Shown here piece after piece: positions 1 to 7,402 of a stretch of DNA of 16,679 nt (within the stretch, counting starts at the first letter, position 1; each line of letters starts with the position of its first letter). The notes beneath the pieces were generated by a model. That model searched no databases. It worked only from the letters and a program-made list of their open reading frames with translations, and was not told the origin of the DNA. Where the stretch lies: positions 1-16,679 of the forward strand of contig NZ_JBFXIO010000050.1 of the NCBI RefSeq assembly GCF_050175855.1, read 5' to 3'. The position numbers were made by a program, and so were the translations under genes. The DNA comes from Piscinibacter sp050175855. Its GTDB lineage: Bacteria; Pseudomonadota; Gammaproteobacteria; Burkholderiales; Burkholderiaceae_C.

Positions 1-89
1 ATGCCGTTGCCGGCCGTGCCGAACGCAGGGTCCGGTGAGCCGTCGGGCAGCAGGCGCAGCAGGCTCGGGCCGCCACCGACCACCAGCAG
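1..89 (-). pseudogene. Delta-60 repeat continuation beyond an in-frame stop (remnant of the lipoprotein gene)
   Basis: Reading the minus strand past the TAG at 92-90 in the same frame gives an open, family-consistent sequence up to the window edge: LLVVGGGPSLLRLLPDGSP followed by DPAFGTAGNG. This matches the delta-60 repeat pattern (DGxLLVxG ... LxRLxPDGSxDxxFGxxG) and directly continues the repeat begun before the stop (SLDPAFGSGGRV ... ARQTDG). The stop codon therefore replaces the residue after DG, often Lys, Arg or Gln in this repeat. A CAG to TAG or AAG to TAG change explains it. The remnant has no start codon or ribosome site of its own. The rest of the repeat domain would lie to the left of the window. 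Confidence 0.72.
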
Positions 90-2255
90 CTAGCCGTCGG
101 TCTGGCGAGCCATCTTGGTGTCGAGCACCTTTGGTGCGCCGAGCGCCGTGCTGAACACGCGGCCGCCGCTGCCGAAGGCCGGATCCAGGCTGCCGGAATC
201 GGGCAGCGTGACGCAGTCGATCTGCACGTCGGTGACGTTGGCGCCGGCCACCGTGCCCTCGCCGTTGGTCAGCGTGCAGGCCTGGCGCGGGTTGACCGGC
301 TGTGCCGTCACCTGGATGCGGTAGATGCTGCCGGACGGAAGCGGCGCATCGAGCTGGAACGAGCCGTTGGCGGTGATCGACTGCGAGCGGCCCAGGTTCT
401 CGATGGTCAGGCCGCTGCCCGCCAGGCCGGTGACGGTGCCGCCGACCGTGAAGCTCGTCTGTGCCGGCGGATCGTCGTCCTCGATCGTCAGCACGGCGCT
501 GGAGGGCGCGCCCAGCGAGGCGCAACCGCCGGGCTCGCTGAGCGCCAGCAGCACGGTGCGGTCGGCTTCGTCGAGTGTGTTCGGGATGATCGGCACCTCG
601 ACCACGCGGGTGCCGCTGTCGCCATCGCCGAAGTGCACCGTGGTCAGCACCGGCTGGTAGTCGATGCCCGCGCGGCCGGTGCCGTCGAGCGTGGCGAAGG
701 TGGCCGAGACGGCGCCGGTGCTGCCGCCGGTGCGCGTGACGAGGATGGTCGGCGCGCTGCCCGCCGCCTCGTTGATGGCGAAGAAGCCGGTGGAGAACTG
801 CAAGGTACCGGCCGCCGGCAGCGGGCCGCCGGGGCAGCTGGCCGAGGGTTCGTAGGCGTCGCGCGGCGGCGACTCGATCGACGGCGTGGGCAGCGGCAGC
901 AGGCCGGTGTACTCGATCATCGGCGCGCCTACTTCCTGCGGGTCGCGCAGATAGGCGTAGGCATGCGAACCCTGGCAGTCGCCAATGCTGCCGCCGCCCT
1001 TGCCGTTGATCGCCGCGGTTTCGACGTCGGCGCGCACGATGAACTCGGCATCCTTGGGCACGCTCGACAGGTCGATCGTGTACGTGCGCGGCTGCTTGAA
1101 GCGCACCCGCACCAGCTCACCCAGGCAAGTCTCGGTCGCGGACGGATATGCGATCGGCTCGACGGTCTGCTCGAAGAGCGAGTCGTCCCACAGCGATCCG
1201 CGCGAGAAGCTGAAGTTCGTCGCCCTGTAGCCCCAGTCGCCGCGCTCGCCCCAGGCGGTCACACGACCGCCTCGGTAATAGAAGTAGTCGGAGCGGTCCT
1301 CGACGAGATACGCGCCGACGGACAGCATGGCCTCGGCCGCGAGGTACTCGCCGCGTCGCTTCAGCGGCGGCAGGTAGTCCTCCAGCCGAAGCACCACCGA
1401 GGTCAGCGTGAAGGTGAGCTTGGCATCGTCGGACATCTTGCGGAAGGTCTGCCACTGCTTCAGCCGGCTCGTGCCGCCGATGGGGTCGGTGGTATCGAGT
1501 GCGCCGAATGGCGCTTCGGCCAGCGCGCCGTAGGTGACGCCGTTGCCCTGCGCGAACACGTAGCCGTTGGCGCGCCCGTCCTTGGGCAGCGACTGCCCCA
1601 GCAAGGGCAGGATCAGGTCGAGCGGCTGCTGGCCCAGATCGGCCAGTTCGGACAACACGCCGCCCACCTGCTCCCCGCTGCCGTTTGGCACCAGGAACGG
1701 CCCTTGGCCGTTGCCCTGGTCGTAGCTGAACTCCCACTCGTAGCGCGGCTCCGCCTTGATCAGCGGCGGGATCACCACGACGAAGTTGGAGAAGCTGGTC
1801 ACCGAGCCGACCATCGTGCTGCCGTTCACCACGGCGCCCGTCACCTCGGCCCAGCCGGCGCGGCCGGCGGTGGTCTTGTACAGCGCCGGGCTCGAACCGG
1901 CCGGCAACTGGGCCGGATCGAACGGCACCGTCACGCTGACGGGCTTCGCGAACGTGGTGCCATGCGGCGTGAACGCATAGACGGTGCCGATGCGCGTGGC
2001 ATCCGTGGGCAGCGGCGGTGCGCCGTCGTCGGAGGCCTCGATGCCGATGTCGACCTCCTGCGCCAGCGCGCCGGCCGGCACCGACGCCTGGCTGCCGCCT
2101 GGTCCTGTCGCCGTGCCACCGGTGGTGCCGATGCGGGTGACCAGCGGCCCCGCATCCGGGCTGCCGCCCCCGCCACCGCAGGCGGCGAGCAAGCTCAGCA
2201 GGCCCAGGCTCGCGATGGCGAGCCTGGCGCGACGTCGAAATCCCGTTGTCCACAT
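90..2255 (-). CDS. Large surface lipoprotein with Calx-beta domain, cut by a nonsense codon within its delta-60 repeats
   Basis: This 721-residue product begins with an Arg-rich n-region, a hydrophobic stretch and a lipobox LAAC with Cys26, followed by a Gly run, so it is an exported lipoprotein. Residues about 40-165 form a beta-rich, ZU5-like domain (GGTATGPGGSQASVPAGAL) common in bacterial surface lipoproteins. Residues about 166-475 are not recognised and are aromatic-rich. Residues 483-594 are a Calx-beta domain (VNEAAG-like start, GIDYQP, ending LTIEDDD). A short beta repeat (603-683) follows, and a delta-60 repeat starts at about 687. Translation stops at TAG 92-90, but the same frame continues the repeat to the window edge, so the protein is truncated or the stop is a sequence error. 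The start ATG is preceded by GGGAG at a good distance. It lies 32 bp after the small secreted-protein gene and is probably cotranscribed. The function is unknown; a cell-surface or adhesion role is inference. Confidence 0.8.
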   Translation of the reverse strand: MWTTGFRRRARLAIASLGLLSLLAACGGGGGSPDAGPLVTRIGTTGGTATGPGGSQASVPAGALAQEVDIGIEASDDGAPPLPTDATRIGTVYAFTPHGTTFAKPVSVTVPFDPAQLPAGSSPALYKTTAGRAGWAEVTGAVVNGSTMVGSVTSFSNFVVVIPPLIKAEPRYEWEFSYDQGNGQGPFLVPNGSGEQVGGVLSELADLGQQPLDLILPLLGQSLPKDGRANGYVFAQGNGVTYGALAEAPFGALDTTDPIGGTSRLKQWQTFRKMSDDAKLTFTLTSVVLRLEDYLPPLKRRGEYLAAEAMLSVGAYLVEDRSDYFYYRGGRVTAWGERGDWGYRATNFSFSRGSLWDDSLFEQTVEPIAYPSATETCLGELVRVRFKQPRTYTIDLSSVPKDAEFIVRADVETAAINGKGGGSIGDCQGSHAYAYLRDPQEVGAPMIEYTGLLPLPTPSIESPPRDAYEPSASCPGGPLPAAGTLQFSTGFFAINEAAGSAPTILVTRTGGSTGAVSATFATLDGTGRAGIDYQPVLTTVHFGDGDSGTRVVEVPIIPNTLDEADRTVLLALSEPGGCASLGAPSSAVLTIEDDDPPAQTSFTVGGTVTGLAGSGLTIENLGRSQSITANGSFQLDAPLPSGSIYRIQVTAQPVNPRQACTLTNGEGTVAGANVTDVQIDCVTLPDSGSLDPAFGSGGRVFSTALGAPKVLDTKMARQTDG

Positions 2256-2287
2256 GATCGTCTCCCGAGTGGGTGTGCGTGTCCGGA

Positions 2288-2683
2288 TCAGGAGCGGCTT
2301 TCGAGGGCCGGCTCCAGAGCCTTGTCAGGTGTGTCCTCGCGCAGGATCTCGACCTCGCTGAGCCGCCCGCCGGCGTCGACCACCGTGGCCAGTTCGCGAC
2401 GCTCGCCGTCGTGCATGACCACACGTGTCTCGCGCACCTGCATCAGCCGGTCGTCGTGCACCAGTTCCCAGCCGGCGGCGATGCCGACGGGCACCACCCA
2501 GACCGGCCGGCCGCGCACCCAGCGCACCAGCACGCGACGTCGAGCGAGATGCGGCGAGCGGTTGCGTCGCCAGCGCGGCAGGTTCGGTCGCCAGGTCGGA
2601 TGGGCCTGCGGGCGCAGCGGCAACAGGACGACGGCGGCGAGCCCGAGGGCGGCGCGGCACGCGGTGCGGCGTGAGGTCTGCAT
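2288..2683 (-). CDS. Small secreted protein of unknown function
   Basis: This 131-residue protein is not recognised. It starts with basic residues (MQTSRRTACR), then a hydrophobic core (AALGLAAVVLLPL) and a likely cleavage site near PQA-H, so it is predicted to be exported. The mature part is very basic at first (RWRRNR, HLARRRVLVRWVRGRP), followed by VWVVPVGIAAGWELV and an acidic C-terminal third ending near EPALESRS. The basic patch with VLVRWVRGRPVWV suggests a small beta-sheet fold, but no family is assigned. The ATG at 2683 is chosen over an in-frame TTG at 2698 because AGGAG (2690-2694) sits six bases before it. The lipoprotein gene follows after 32 bp, which suggests a shared transcript. 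A role alongside the lipoprotein or upstream kinase is only inferred from position. Confidence 0.6.
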   Translation of the reverse strand: MQTSRRTACRAALGLAAVVLLPLRPQAHPTWRPNLPRWRRNRSPHLARRRVLVRWVRGRPVWVVPVGIAAGWELVHDDRLMQVRETRVVMHDGERRELATVVDAGGRLSEVEILREDTPDKALEPALESRS

Positions 2684-2689
2684 GACGGT

Positions 2690-2694
2690 CTCCT
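2690..2694 (-). promoter_or_regulatory. Shine-Dalgarno site fixing the start at 2683
   Basis: On the minus strand AGGAG is followed by six bases (ACCGTC) and then ATG. This favours the ATG at 2683 over the in-frame TTG fifteen bases upstream, which would sit upstream of the site. Confidence 0.7.
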
Positions 2695-2703
2695 GCAAAG
2701 GGT

Positions 2704-2724
2704 GGCGGGTTGTCTCTTCCCGCC
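2704..2724. repeat. Perfect inverted repeat before the small secreted-protein gene
   Basis: GGCGGG (2704-2709), a nine-base spacer and CCCGCC (2719-2724) form a perfect 6 bp dyad. It lies about 20 bases upstream of the ATG at 2683, just before the Shine-Dalgarno site. It could be an operator or an RNA hairpin acting on the downstream gene pair. In sequence this rich in G+C a 6 bp dyad can also arise by chance. Confidence 0.3.
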
Positions 2725-2733
2725 CATACAGAA

Positions 2734-2761
2734 GGCCGCGCGGCCGGGGCTCACGGCCCCG
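2734..2761 (-). terminator. Possible terminator hairpins after the kinase gene
   Basis: Two structures are adjacent. CGGGGC-tcacg-GCCCCG (2745-2761, 6 bp stem) overlaps by one base a perfect 12 bp palindrome GGCCGCGCGGCC (2734-2745). They start about 24 bases after the kinase stop codon. Downstream on the minus strand the sequence is TTCTGTAT, only weakly T-rich, so this is not a classic intrinsic terminator. It may partly separate the kinase transcript from the two genes below it. Confidence 0.35.
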
Positions 2762-2784
2762 TACTCGGTTCTAGGGGTGCGTTG

Positions 2785-5562
2785 TCACGTTCCGAGGGAC
2801 TGGGCCAGTCGCGCCATCGGATGAGCCGGCCCGGCGCTGGTGGTCGCGTGGCGCTGCGCCGCGGCCGCATCGGCGCGCGAGGCCGACAGGTCGCCGTTTG
2901 CACGATGGGCCTGCGCGCGCAGCAGCAGCACTTCGGCCATCAGCAGGCTTGCCTGCGCGTCGATGCTTTGGGCCTGTGCGATGGCCAGCGCCGGCTCGAG
3001 CGCGCGCAGCGCCGCGCCAGGGTCGTGCCGCAGCAAGGCCAGCCGGGCCTCGCCGCGATGCAGGTCTAGCCATTGCGGGCTGGCGGGATCGCCGAGGCGG
3101 TCGAGCACGCCGCGTGCGGCTGCGAGCGCTCCCTGCGCCGCTTCGGCCTGGCCCAGGTCGAGCGCGGCGTCCAGTTCGGCCAGGTGCAGCGCGCGCATGC
3201 GCAGGCTGCTCGCGCGCGCGAGTGGCGCGAACAACGCCAACGCCTCGGTCTTCAGGCGACGCACATCTTCGCGCCGACCCAGCGCTGCGGCAGTGCGCAG
3301 CTGCGTGATGGCGGCGAACCGCTCCATGTTCGGGTCGCCCTGGGCGCGTGTCTGCCGCCGAACGTCGTCGGCCAGTGCCCGCGCCTCGGCGAAGCGGCCG
3401 AGCCGCAGCAGCGTCACGGCATAGTCCTCGCGCATCGGCGTCGGAAGATCCGGGCCGGCCGGCTCGAAGCGGCCCTCCGCGCCATGGGCAACGAGGGCCT
3501 GCAGCGGCTGGCCACCTTCGCGCAGCGACTTGGCCCGCATGCCCCAGGCGTTGCGCAGTCCCGGCGTATGCTCGCGGCCGATGCGCTGCAGCATCTCGAT
3601 GCTGCGCTGCGCCGACTCGGCGGCGGCGCGGAACTGACCGCTCTCGAACTGCGCGCGGGAGAGCTGGTTCAGCGCTTCGGACGCCAGCTCGCTGTTGCCG
3701 CGCCCCGTGCGCTGCACCAGAGCCAGGGCCTGGCCGACCAGCTCGGCGGCACGGCGCGGGGCGCTGGCGTACCGCTCCGTCCAGGCACTCTCGATCAGGC
3801 ACTCGATCTGCGCGCCGATGGCCGCCTCGCCGGCCTGCATTGCCATCGCCGTGCCGCTCGCCAGACGCGCGCGCGCCTCGGTCAACGCGCCCGCTCGAGC
3901 GAGACTGGTGCCGCGGATGCAGGTCAGCTGTGCCAGCGCAGCCTGCTGCCCCGCGGCCTGGAGCAGCGGCTCGGCCTCGGCAAAGAGGGCGTCGGCGCGC
4001 TCGTGGAGACTGACCCAGCGGTAGTTCTGCGCCAGGCTGAGCAGCATGCGGCCGCGAAGCTCGGGCTGCAGGGCGTACTGCGCGCGCACCATCGTCAACG
4101 CGCGATCGAGCTGCGCGAGCATGTCGGCGCCGTCGCGCTCGGCCGTCAGGTCGGAGACCAGGAAGCTCGACAGGTCGGCCTCGGCCACGGCCACCCGCTC
4201 GGCGGCGCGCGCTGCCGCTGCCTGCTCGTCGGCCAGTGCCTTGGCGCGTAGGGCCGCATCGCGCTGGGCACGAGCCTCGACGGCCTGCCAGGCCGCGATC
4301 CCGAGGCCCGCCGTGAGCGAGAGCAACGCTGCCGACGCCGCCACCACCGCAGCGCGATGGCGCTGCGCGAACTTGCGTGCGCGGTAAGCGGCGCCGTCGG
4401 GCCGCGCCAGCACCGGCTCGTGGGCCAGATGGCGACGCAGGTCGTCGGCCAGCGCGGCCACCGAGGCATAGCGGTCCTGCGGCGCCTTCTTCAGCGCCTT
4501 CAGCACGATGGTGTCGATGTCGCCTTCCAGCCGTCGCCTCGTCGCCTCGTCGGGCGCCGCCTCGCTCGGCCGGCGCGGCTCGGCTTGCAGGACGGCGTGC
4601 AGCAGCGCGGCTCGCCCGCCCGCTCCGGGGGCGTACGGCCGCGCGCCGGTCAGCAGTTCGTACAGCACCACGCCGAGCGAATAGACATCGGCCGCGGTTC
4701 CCAGCGGTCGGCCTTCGATCTGCTCCGGCGCGGCGTAGCCGGGCGTGAGCACCTGGCCCAGCTCGCGCGTCAGTTCCGTGGCGTCGGCCGCGTCGCCTTC
4801 CATCAGCTTCGCGATGCCGAAGTCCAGCAGCTTCACCTGTCCCTCGGCGTCGACCAGGATGTTCCCGGGCTTCAGGTCGCGGTGCACCACCAGGCGCGCA
4901 TGGGCATGCGCCACCGCATCGCAGACCTGCAGGAAGAGCTCGATGCGCTGGCGCACCGTGAGGCCCCGCGCTTGCGCGTGGCGGTCGATGGGCTCGCCCT
5001 GCACGTACTCCAGCGCCAGATAGGGCTGGCCCGTGGCGCCCAGGCCGGCGTCGTAGAGGCGGGCGATGTGCGGATGCTCGAGCGTGGCGAGGATCTCGCG
5101 TTCGCGCGCCAGACGCTCGGCCAGGCCGGCTCGGCGCCAGGCCGCGCCCACGGCGTGCGGCAGCTTCAGCGCCACCTGCCGGCCCTGCAGCAAGTCGACG
5201 CGCTCGGCCAGCCACACGCTGCCCATGCCGCCGCTGCCGATTTCGCGGATCAGGCGGTAGGGCCCCACCGCGGAGCCCGTCGCCTCCAGCGCGTCGACGG
5301 CGCGGCGTGGCGCGAACTGGTCGGTCGACACGGGTTCTCGCGTCGGGGGGCCGGGTTCCAGTCGATCCAGTCCCAGGCGCCGGCGCAAGCCATCGAAGTG
5401 CGCGGCGCCGCGCTCGGCGGCGTCGAGCAGGGCCTCCACCTCCTCGCGCAGGGCCTCGTTGCCGGCGCAGGCCTCGGCAAGCCGGGTCGCCCGCTGCGTG
5501 GGCTCCAGCCCGCTCAACTCGGCGAACAGGCGCTCGGCAGCAAGAGTCGGGTGCGACGACAT
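2785..5562 (-). CDS. Membrane-anchored Ser/Thr protein kinase with C-terminal TPR region
   Basis: This 925-residue Hanks-type kinase has all main motifs. They are the Gly loop GSGGMGSVW (about 109-117), VALK with Lys133, HRDLKPGN (227-234, catalytic Asp229), DFG (247-249), APE (278-280) and DVYSLGVVLYELLTG. An N-terminal segment of about 60 residues (ERLFAELSGLEP, LREEVEALLDA) is typical of kinases paired with ECF sigma factors. One membrane segment lies at about 404-426 (AAVVAASAALLSLTAGLGIAA). An Ala-rich, probably coiled-coil stretch follows, then about 450 residues of helical TPR-like repeats, probably on the periplasmic side. The ATG at 5562 is chosen; an in-frame TTG two codons upstream is also possible. 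GGGGG lies seven bases before the ATG. The gene is divergent from an ECF sigma gene, its likely phosphorylation target. Confidence 0.92.
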   Translation of the reverse strand: MSSHPTLAAERLFAELSGLEPTQRATRLAEACAGNEALREEVEALLDAAERGAAHFDGLRRRLGLDRLEPGPPTREPVSTDQFAPRRAVDALEATGSAVGPYRLIREIGSGGMGSVWLAERVDLLQGRQVALKLPHAVGAAWRRAGLAERLAREREILATLEHPHIARLYDAGLGATGQPYLALEYVQGEPIDRHAQARGLTVRQRIELFLQVCDAVAHAHARLVVHRDLKPGNILVDAEGQVKLLDFGIAKLMEGDAADATELTRELGQVLTPGYAAPEQIEGRPLGTAADVYSLGVVLYELLTGARPYAPGAGGRAALLHAVLQAEPRRPSEAAPDEATRRRLEGDIDTIVLKALKKAPQDRYASVAALADDLRRHLAHEPVLARPDGAAYRARKFAQRHRAAVVAASAALLSLTAGLGIAAWQAVEARAQRDAALRAKALADEQAAAARAAERVAVAEADLSSFLVSDLTAERDGADMLAQLDRALTMVRAQYALQPELRGRMLLSLAQNYRWVSLHERADALFAEAEPLLQAAGQQAALAQLTCIRGTSLARAGALTEARARLASGTAMAMQAGEAAIGAQIECLIESAWTERYASAPRRAAELVGQALALVQRTGRGNSELASEALNQLSRAQFESGQFRAAAESAQRSIEMLQRIGREHTPGLRNAWGMRAKSLREGGQPLQALVAHGAEGRFEPAGPDLPTPMREDYAVTLLRLGRFAEARALADDVRRQTRAQGDPNMERFAAITQLRTAAALGRREDVRRLKTEALALFAPLARASSLRMRALHLAELDAALDLGQAEAAQGALAAARGVLDRLGDPASPQWLDLHRGEARLALLRHDPGAALRALEPALAIAQAQSIDAQASLLMAEVLLLRAQAHRANGDLSASRADAAAAQRHATTSAGPAHPMARLAQSLGT

Positions 5563-5612
5563 CGGCAAGCCCCCATGGTCCGCAATGATGTGGCGATGGT
5601 GGACATACAGCG

Positions 5613-5620
5613 TCTATAAC
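5613..5620. promoter_or_regulatory. AT-rich -10-like element between the kinase and sigma genes
   Basis: TATAAC (5615-5620) reads as a -10-like element toward the sigma gene and would place the transcript start about 25 bases before its GTG. The overlapping TATAGA reads on the other strand toward the kinase. It is the most AT-rich patch in the 90 bp divergent gap. No good -35 at normal spacing is visible for either direction, so an alternative sigma factor or an activator may be needed. This is a weak call. Confidence 0.25.
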
Positions 5621-5652
5621 AGAATGGGCTCATCCGGCGAAAGCCACGAATC

Positions 5653-6267
5653 GTGAGTACCAACCCGCCCCTGCCCGACCCGCAGCCCGCCGCGGATGCC
5701 CGCGTGGCGTCATCCGTGACCGAGCTTCTCGCAGGTGCCCGGTCGGGCGACCCACGCGCGTTGCACCGGCTGTTCACACTCGTCTACGACGAGCTGCACC
5801 GGCTGGCGCGCTCGCACCGCCGCAAGTGGAGCGGCAACGAGACGATGAACACCACCGCGCTGGTGCACGAAGCCTTCCTCAAGCTCGCCGGCAGCGAAGC
5901 TCCCGATTTCCACAACCGCACGCACTTCTTTGCCACCGCCTCGATGGCCATGCGCCAGGTGCTGGTGAACTATGCCGAGCACCGTCGCGCGGCCAAGTGC
6001 GGCGGCGGCGTGCCGCACGACGAACTGGACGAAGAGGCATTGGTCGCCGACGACGCGCTCGACGAACTGCTCGACCTCGACAAGGCGATGCGCGAGCTCG
6101 AGGCCCGCAGCCCGCGCTCTGCGCGCGTGGTGGAGTGCCGCGTCTTCGGTGGCCTCTCGGTCGAGGAGACGGCGCAGGCGCTGGACATCTCGCCGGCCAC
6201 CGTCAAGCGCGAGTGGCAGCTGGCCAGCGCGATCCTCTATCGCGCCGTCGCGCCGCGCGGCGAGTGA
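5653..6267 (+). CDS. ECF-type sigma factor, kinase-linked (ECF43-like)
   Basis: This 204-residue sigma-70 family protein directs RNA polymerase to specific promoters. Region 2 runs from about residue 23 (LLAGARSGD, LFTLVYDELHRLARSH) through TALVHEAFLKL (68-78) and FFATASMAMRQVLVNYAEHRR. Region 4 is the C-terminal helix-turn-helix (GLSVEETAQALDISPATVKREW). It resembles the sigma family that accompanies Ser/Thr kinases (TIGR02999 type). Most ECF factors have an acidic DxED-like motif just before LVQE; here the aligned residues are N66 T67 T68 A69, with T64 nearby. From memory, ECF43 members such as Vibrio EcfP lack this charge and are activated when the partner kinase phosphorylates a threonine there. 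GTG 5653 is the only plausible start, because an in-frame TAA lies at 5617 and no other start codon intervenes. No strong Shine-Dalgarno site is seen. Confidence 0.9.
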   Translation: MSTNPPLPDPQPAADARVASSVTELLAGARSGDPRALHRLFTLVYDELHRLARSHRRKWSGNETMNTTALVHEAFLKLAGSEAPDFHNRTHFFATASMAMRQVLVNYAEHRRAAKCGGGVPHDELDEEALVADDALDELLDLDKAMRELEARSPRSARVVECRVFGGLSVEETAQALDISPATVKREWQLASAILYRAVAPRGE

Positions 6268-6277
6268 GGCGCCCGGC

Positions 6278-7318
6278 TCAGCGCCAGCCGGCGATCGTCA
6301 CCCCCAGCCCGGCCTTGGTCTGGCGCAGGTTGTAGTCGATCAGGCTCTCGCCGTAGCCGCTGAACAGCTGCAGCTGGCCGTGCAGCGCGCCGGCCAGCGG
6401 GAACACGTAGTCGAGCTGCGCCGAACCGCGCGAGCGCTCGCCGCCGCGCAGCGAGTGGCGCAGCTGCAGCGACAGCGCATGCTCGCCCCAGTAGCGTGCC
6501 AGGCGAAGCTCGACGCGGCCGACGAAGTCGGAGATGTCGGGGTTGTCGTCGTCTTCCGGCGCCTCGGTGATGCGCTTCCACGGGCGCAGCTCGGCCACCC
6601 AGTCGTCGCGCTCGAAGGCGAGACCGCCGATCACGCGGTTCCAGCTGCGCGACAGCGGCAGCGCGCGGCCGTTGGACTGGTGGTTCAGCGACAGGGAGGC
6701 CATGCGCAGCTTCCAGCCGAGCAAGTCCATGTCCAGCGGCGCCACCAGCATCACCTCGGGCTCGTAGTTGGTCTCGCGGAACGGCCGCGAGTCGGCGCCG
6801 TTGTAGAGCTGCCAGCGCGACGACTGCGTGTAGCCGCCCCACAGGCTCAGCGGCGTGCCGAACACCGAGTGCGCGAACTTGGTCTTCAGGCTGATCTGGT
6901 ACTTGGCCTCGATCGACTTGAGCACCAGCGGCGTGCTCACGCTGTGCTCGGGCGAGGGCGAGCCGGGCGCGCGGTTGACCTGGTCGGTCCAGGTGGCGGG
7001 CAGCAGGTAGACGGGCTTGTAGGCGCGCGGCGCGAACAGCGCGCCGCGCTGGCCGTCGAGGTCCCAGCGGGTGGAGAGCTTGGCATCGTCGTCGGCCGCG
7101 GCCAGCGCAGGCGCTGGCGTCGATGCGGGCGGGGCCGGCGCCGCGGCGGCTGCCGGCGAGGGCGCCGCTTCGGTGCGCCCGTGCAGGCGGTCGTAGCAGG
7201 CCAGCCGCGCGGCCGGGTCGGGCATGGCGACGCAGTCGGCTGCGCCCTGCGCCAGCGCCGCGATCGGCAGCAGGCACGACAGTGCCATCGCCGCCCAGCG
7301 GCGAAGAGGTGAAGACAT
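6278..7318 (-). CDS. pldA: Outer membrane phospholipase A (OMPLA)
   Basis: This 346-residue protein hydrolyses acyl chains of phospholipids that reach the outer leaflet of the outer membrane. A signal peptide ends near ALA-Q (residues 21-24). The active-site block LNHQSNGR ... LSRSWNR gives H213, S215 and N227, with exactly the spacing of the E. coli triad H142/S144/N156; R218 matches the calcium-site Arg. The rest shows amphipathic beta strands of a 12-strand barrel (FAHSVFGTPLSLWGGYTQ, LDYVFPLAGALHGQLQLFSG). Between signal peptide and barrel is a Cys pair in CVAMPDPAARLACYDRL (C29, C41), then an Ala/Pro-rich linker to about residue 75. Activity in this family depends on dimerisation and calcium. 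GGGAG lies nine bases before the ATG. It is convergent with the sigma gene (10 bp apart) and divergent from the YdjM-like gene. The minus frame stays open far upstream, but that extension is non-coding. Confidence 0.95.
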   Translation of the reverse strand: MSSPLRRWAAMALSCLLPIAALAQGAADCVAMPDPAARLACYDRLHGRTEAAPSPAAAAAPAPPASTPAPALAAADDDAKLSTRWDLDGQRGALFAPRAYKPVYLLPATWTDQVNRAPGSPSPEHSVSTPLVLKSIEAKYQISLKTKFAHSVFGTPLSLWGGYTQSSRWQLYNGADSRPFRETNYEPEVMLVAPLDMDLLGWKLRMASLSLNHQSNGRALPLSRSWNRVIGGLAFERDDWVAELRPWKRITEAPEDDDNPDISDFVGRVELRLARYWGEHALSLQLRHSLRGGERSRGSAQLDYVFPLAGALHGQLQLFSGYGESLIDYNLRQTKAGLGVTIAGWR

Positions 7319-7348
7319 CGCGGCGAGCTCCCTGCGCTTTCGCGTGAA

Positions 7349-7377
7349 GCCCGCAGTATCCGGTACCGGGCGCGGGC
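7349..7377. promoter_or_regulatory. Nested palindrome in the pldA / ydjM-like divergent gap
   Basis: A perfect 10 bp palindrome CCGGTACCGG (7360-7369) sits between outer arms GCCCGC (7349-7354) and GCGGGC (7372-7377), which are themselves complementary. The gap between the two divergent starts is only 84 bp, so a site here could control both. It could also be a chance structure in G+C-rich DNA. No clear -35/-10 pair is visible. Confidence 0.35.
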
Positions 7378-7402
7378 ATTGCCGGCACCGCAGAATCGGC
7401 CG

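Noticed and set aside
633..2774. Long plus-strand open frame opposite the lipoprotein gene
   Set aside because: Its translation is an Arg/Ala/His-rich, low-complexity product without motifs, as expected for the antisense of a G+C-rich gene. The minus strand has a lipobox, Calx-beta domain and ribosome site.
3073..4251. Plus-strand open frames across the kinase TPR region
   Set aside because: His/Arg/Gln-rich antisense translations without start signals or recognisable motifs.
2771..5215. Long alternative minus frame inside the kinase gene
   Set aside because: It is an Arg/Gly/Ala-rich shadow of the kinase frame, which carries all kinase motifs.
6251..6262. Perfect 12 bp palindrome CGCCGCGCGGCG at the 3' end of the sigma gene
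   Set aside because: It is inside coding sequence made only of G and C, where such palindromes are common by chance, and no T run follows to make a terminator.
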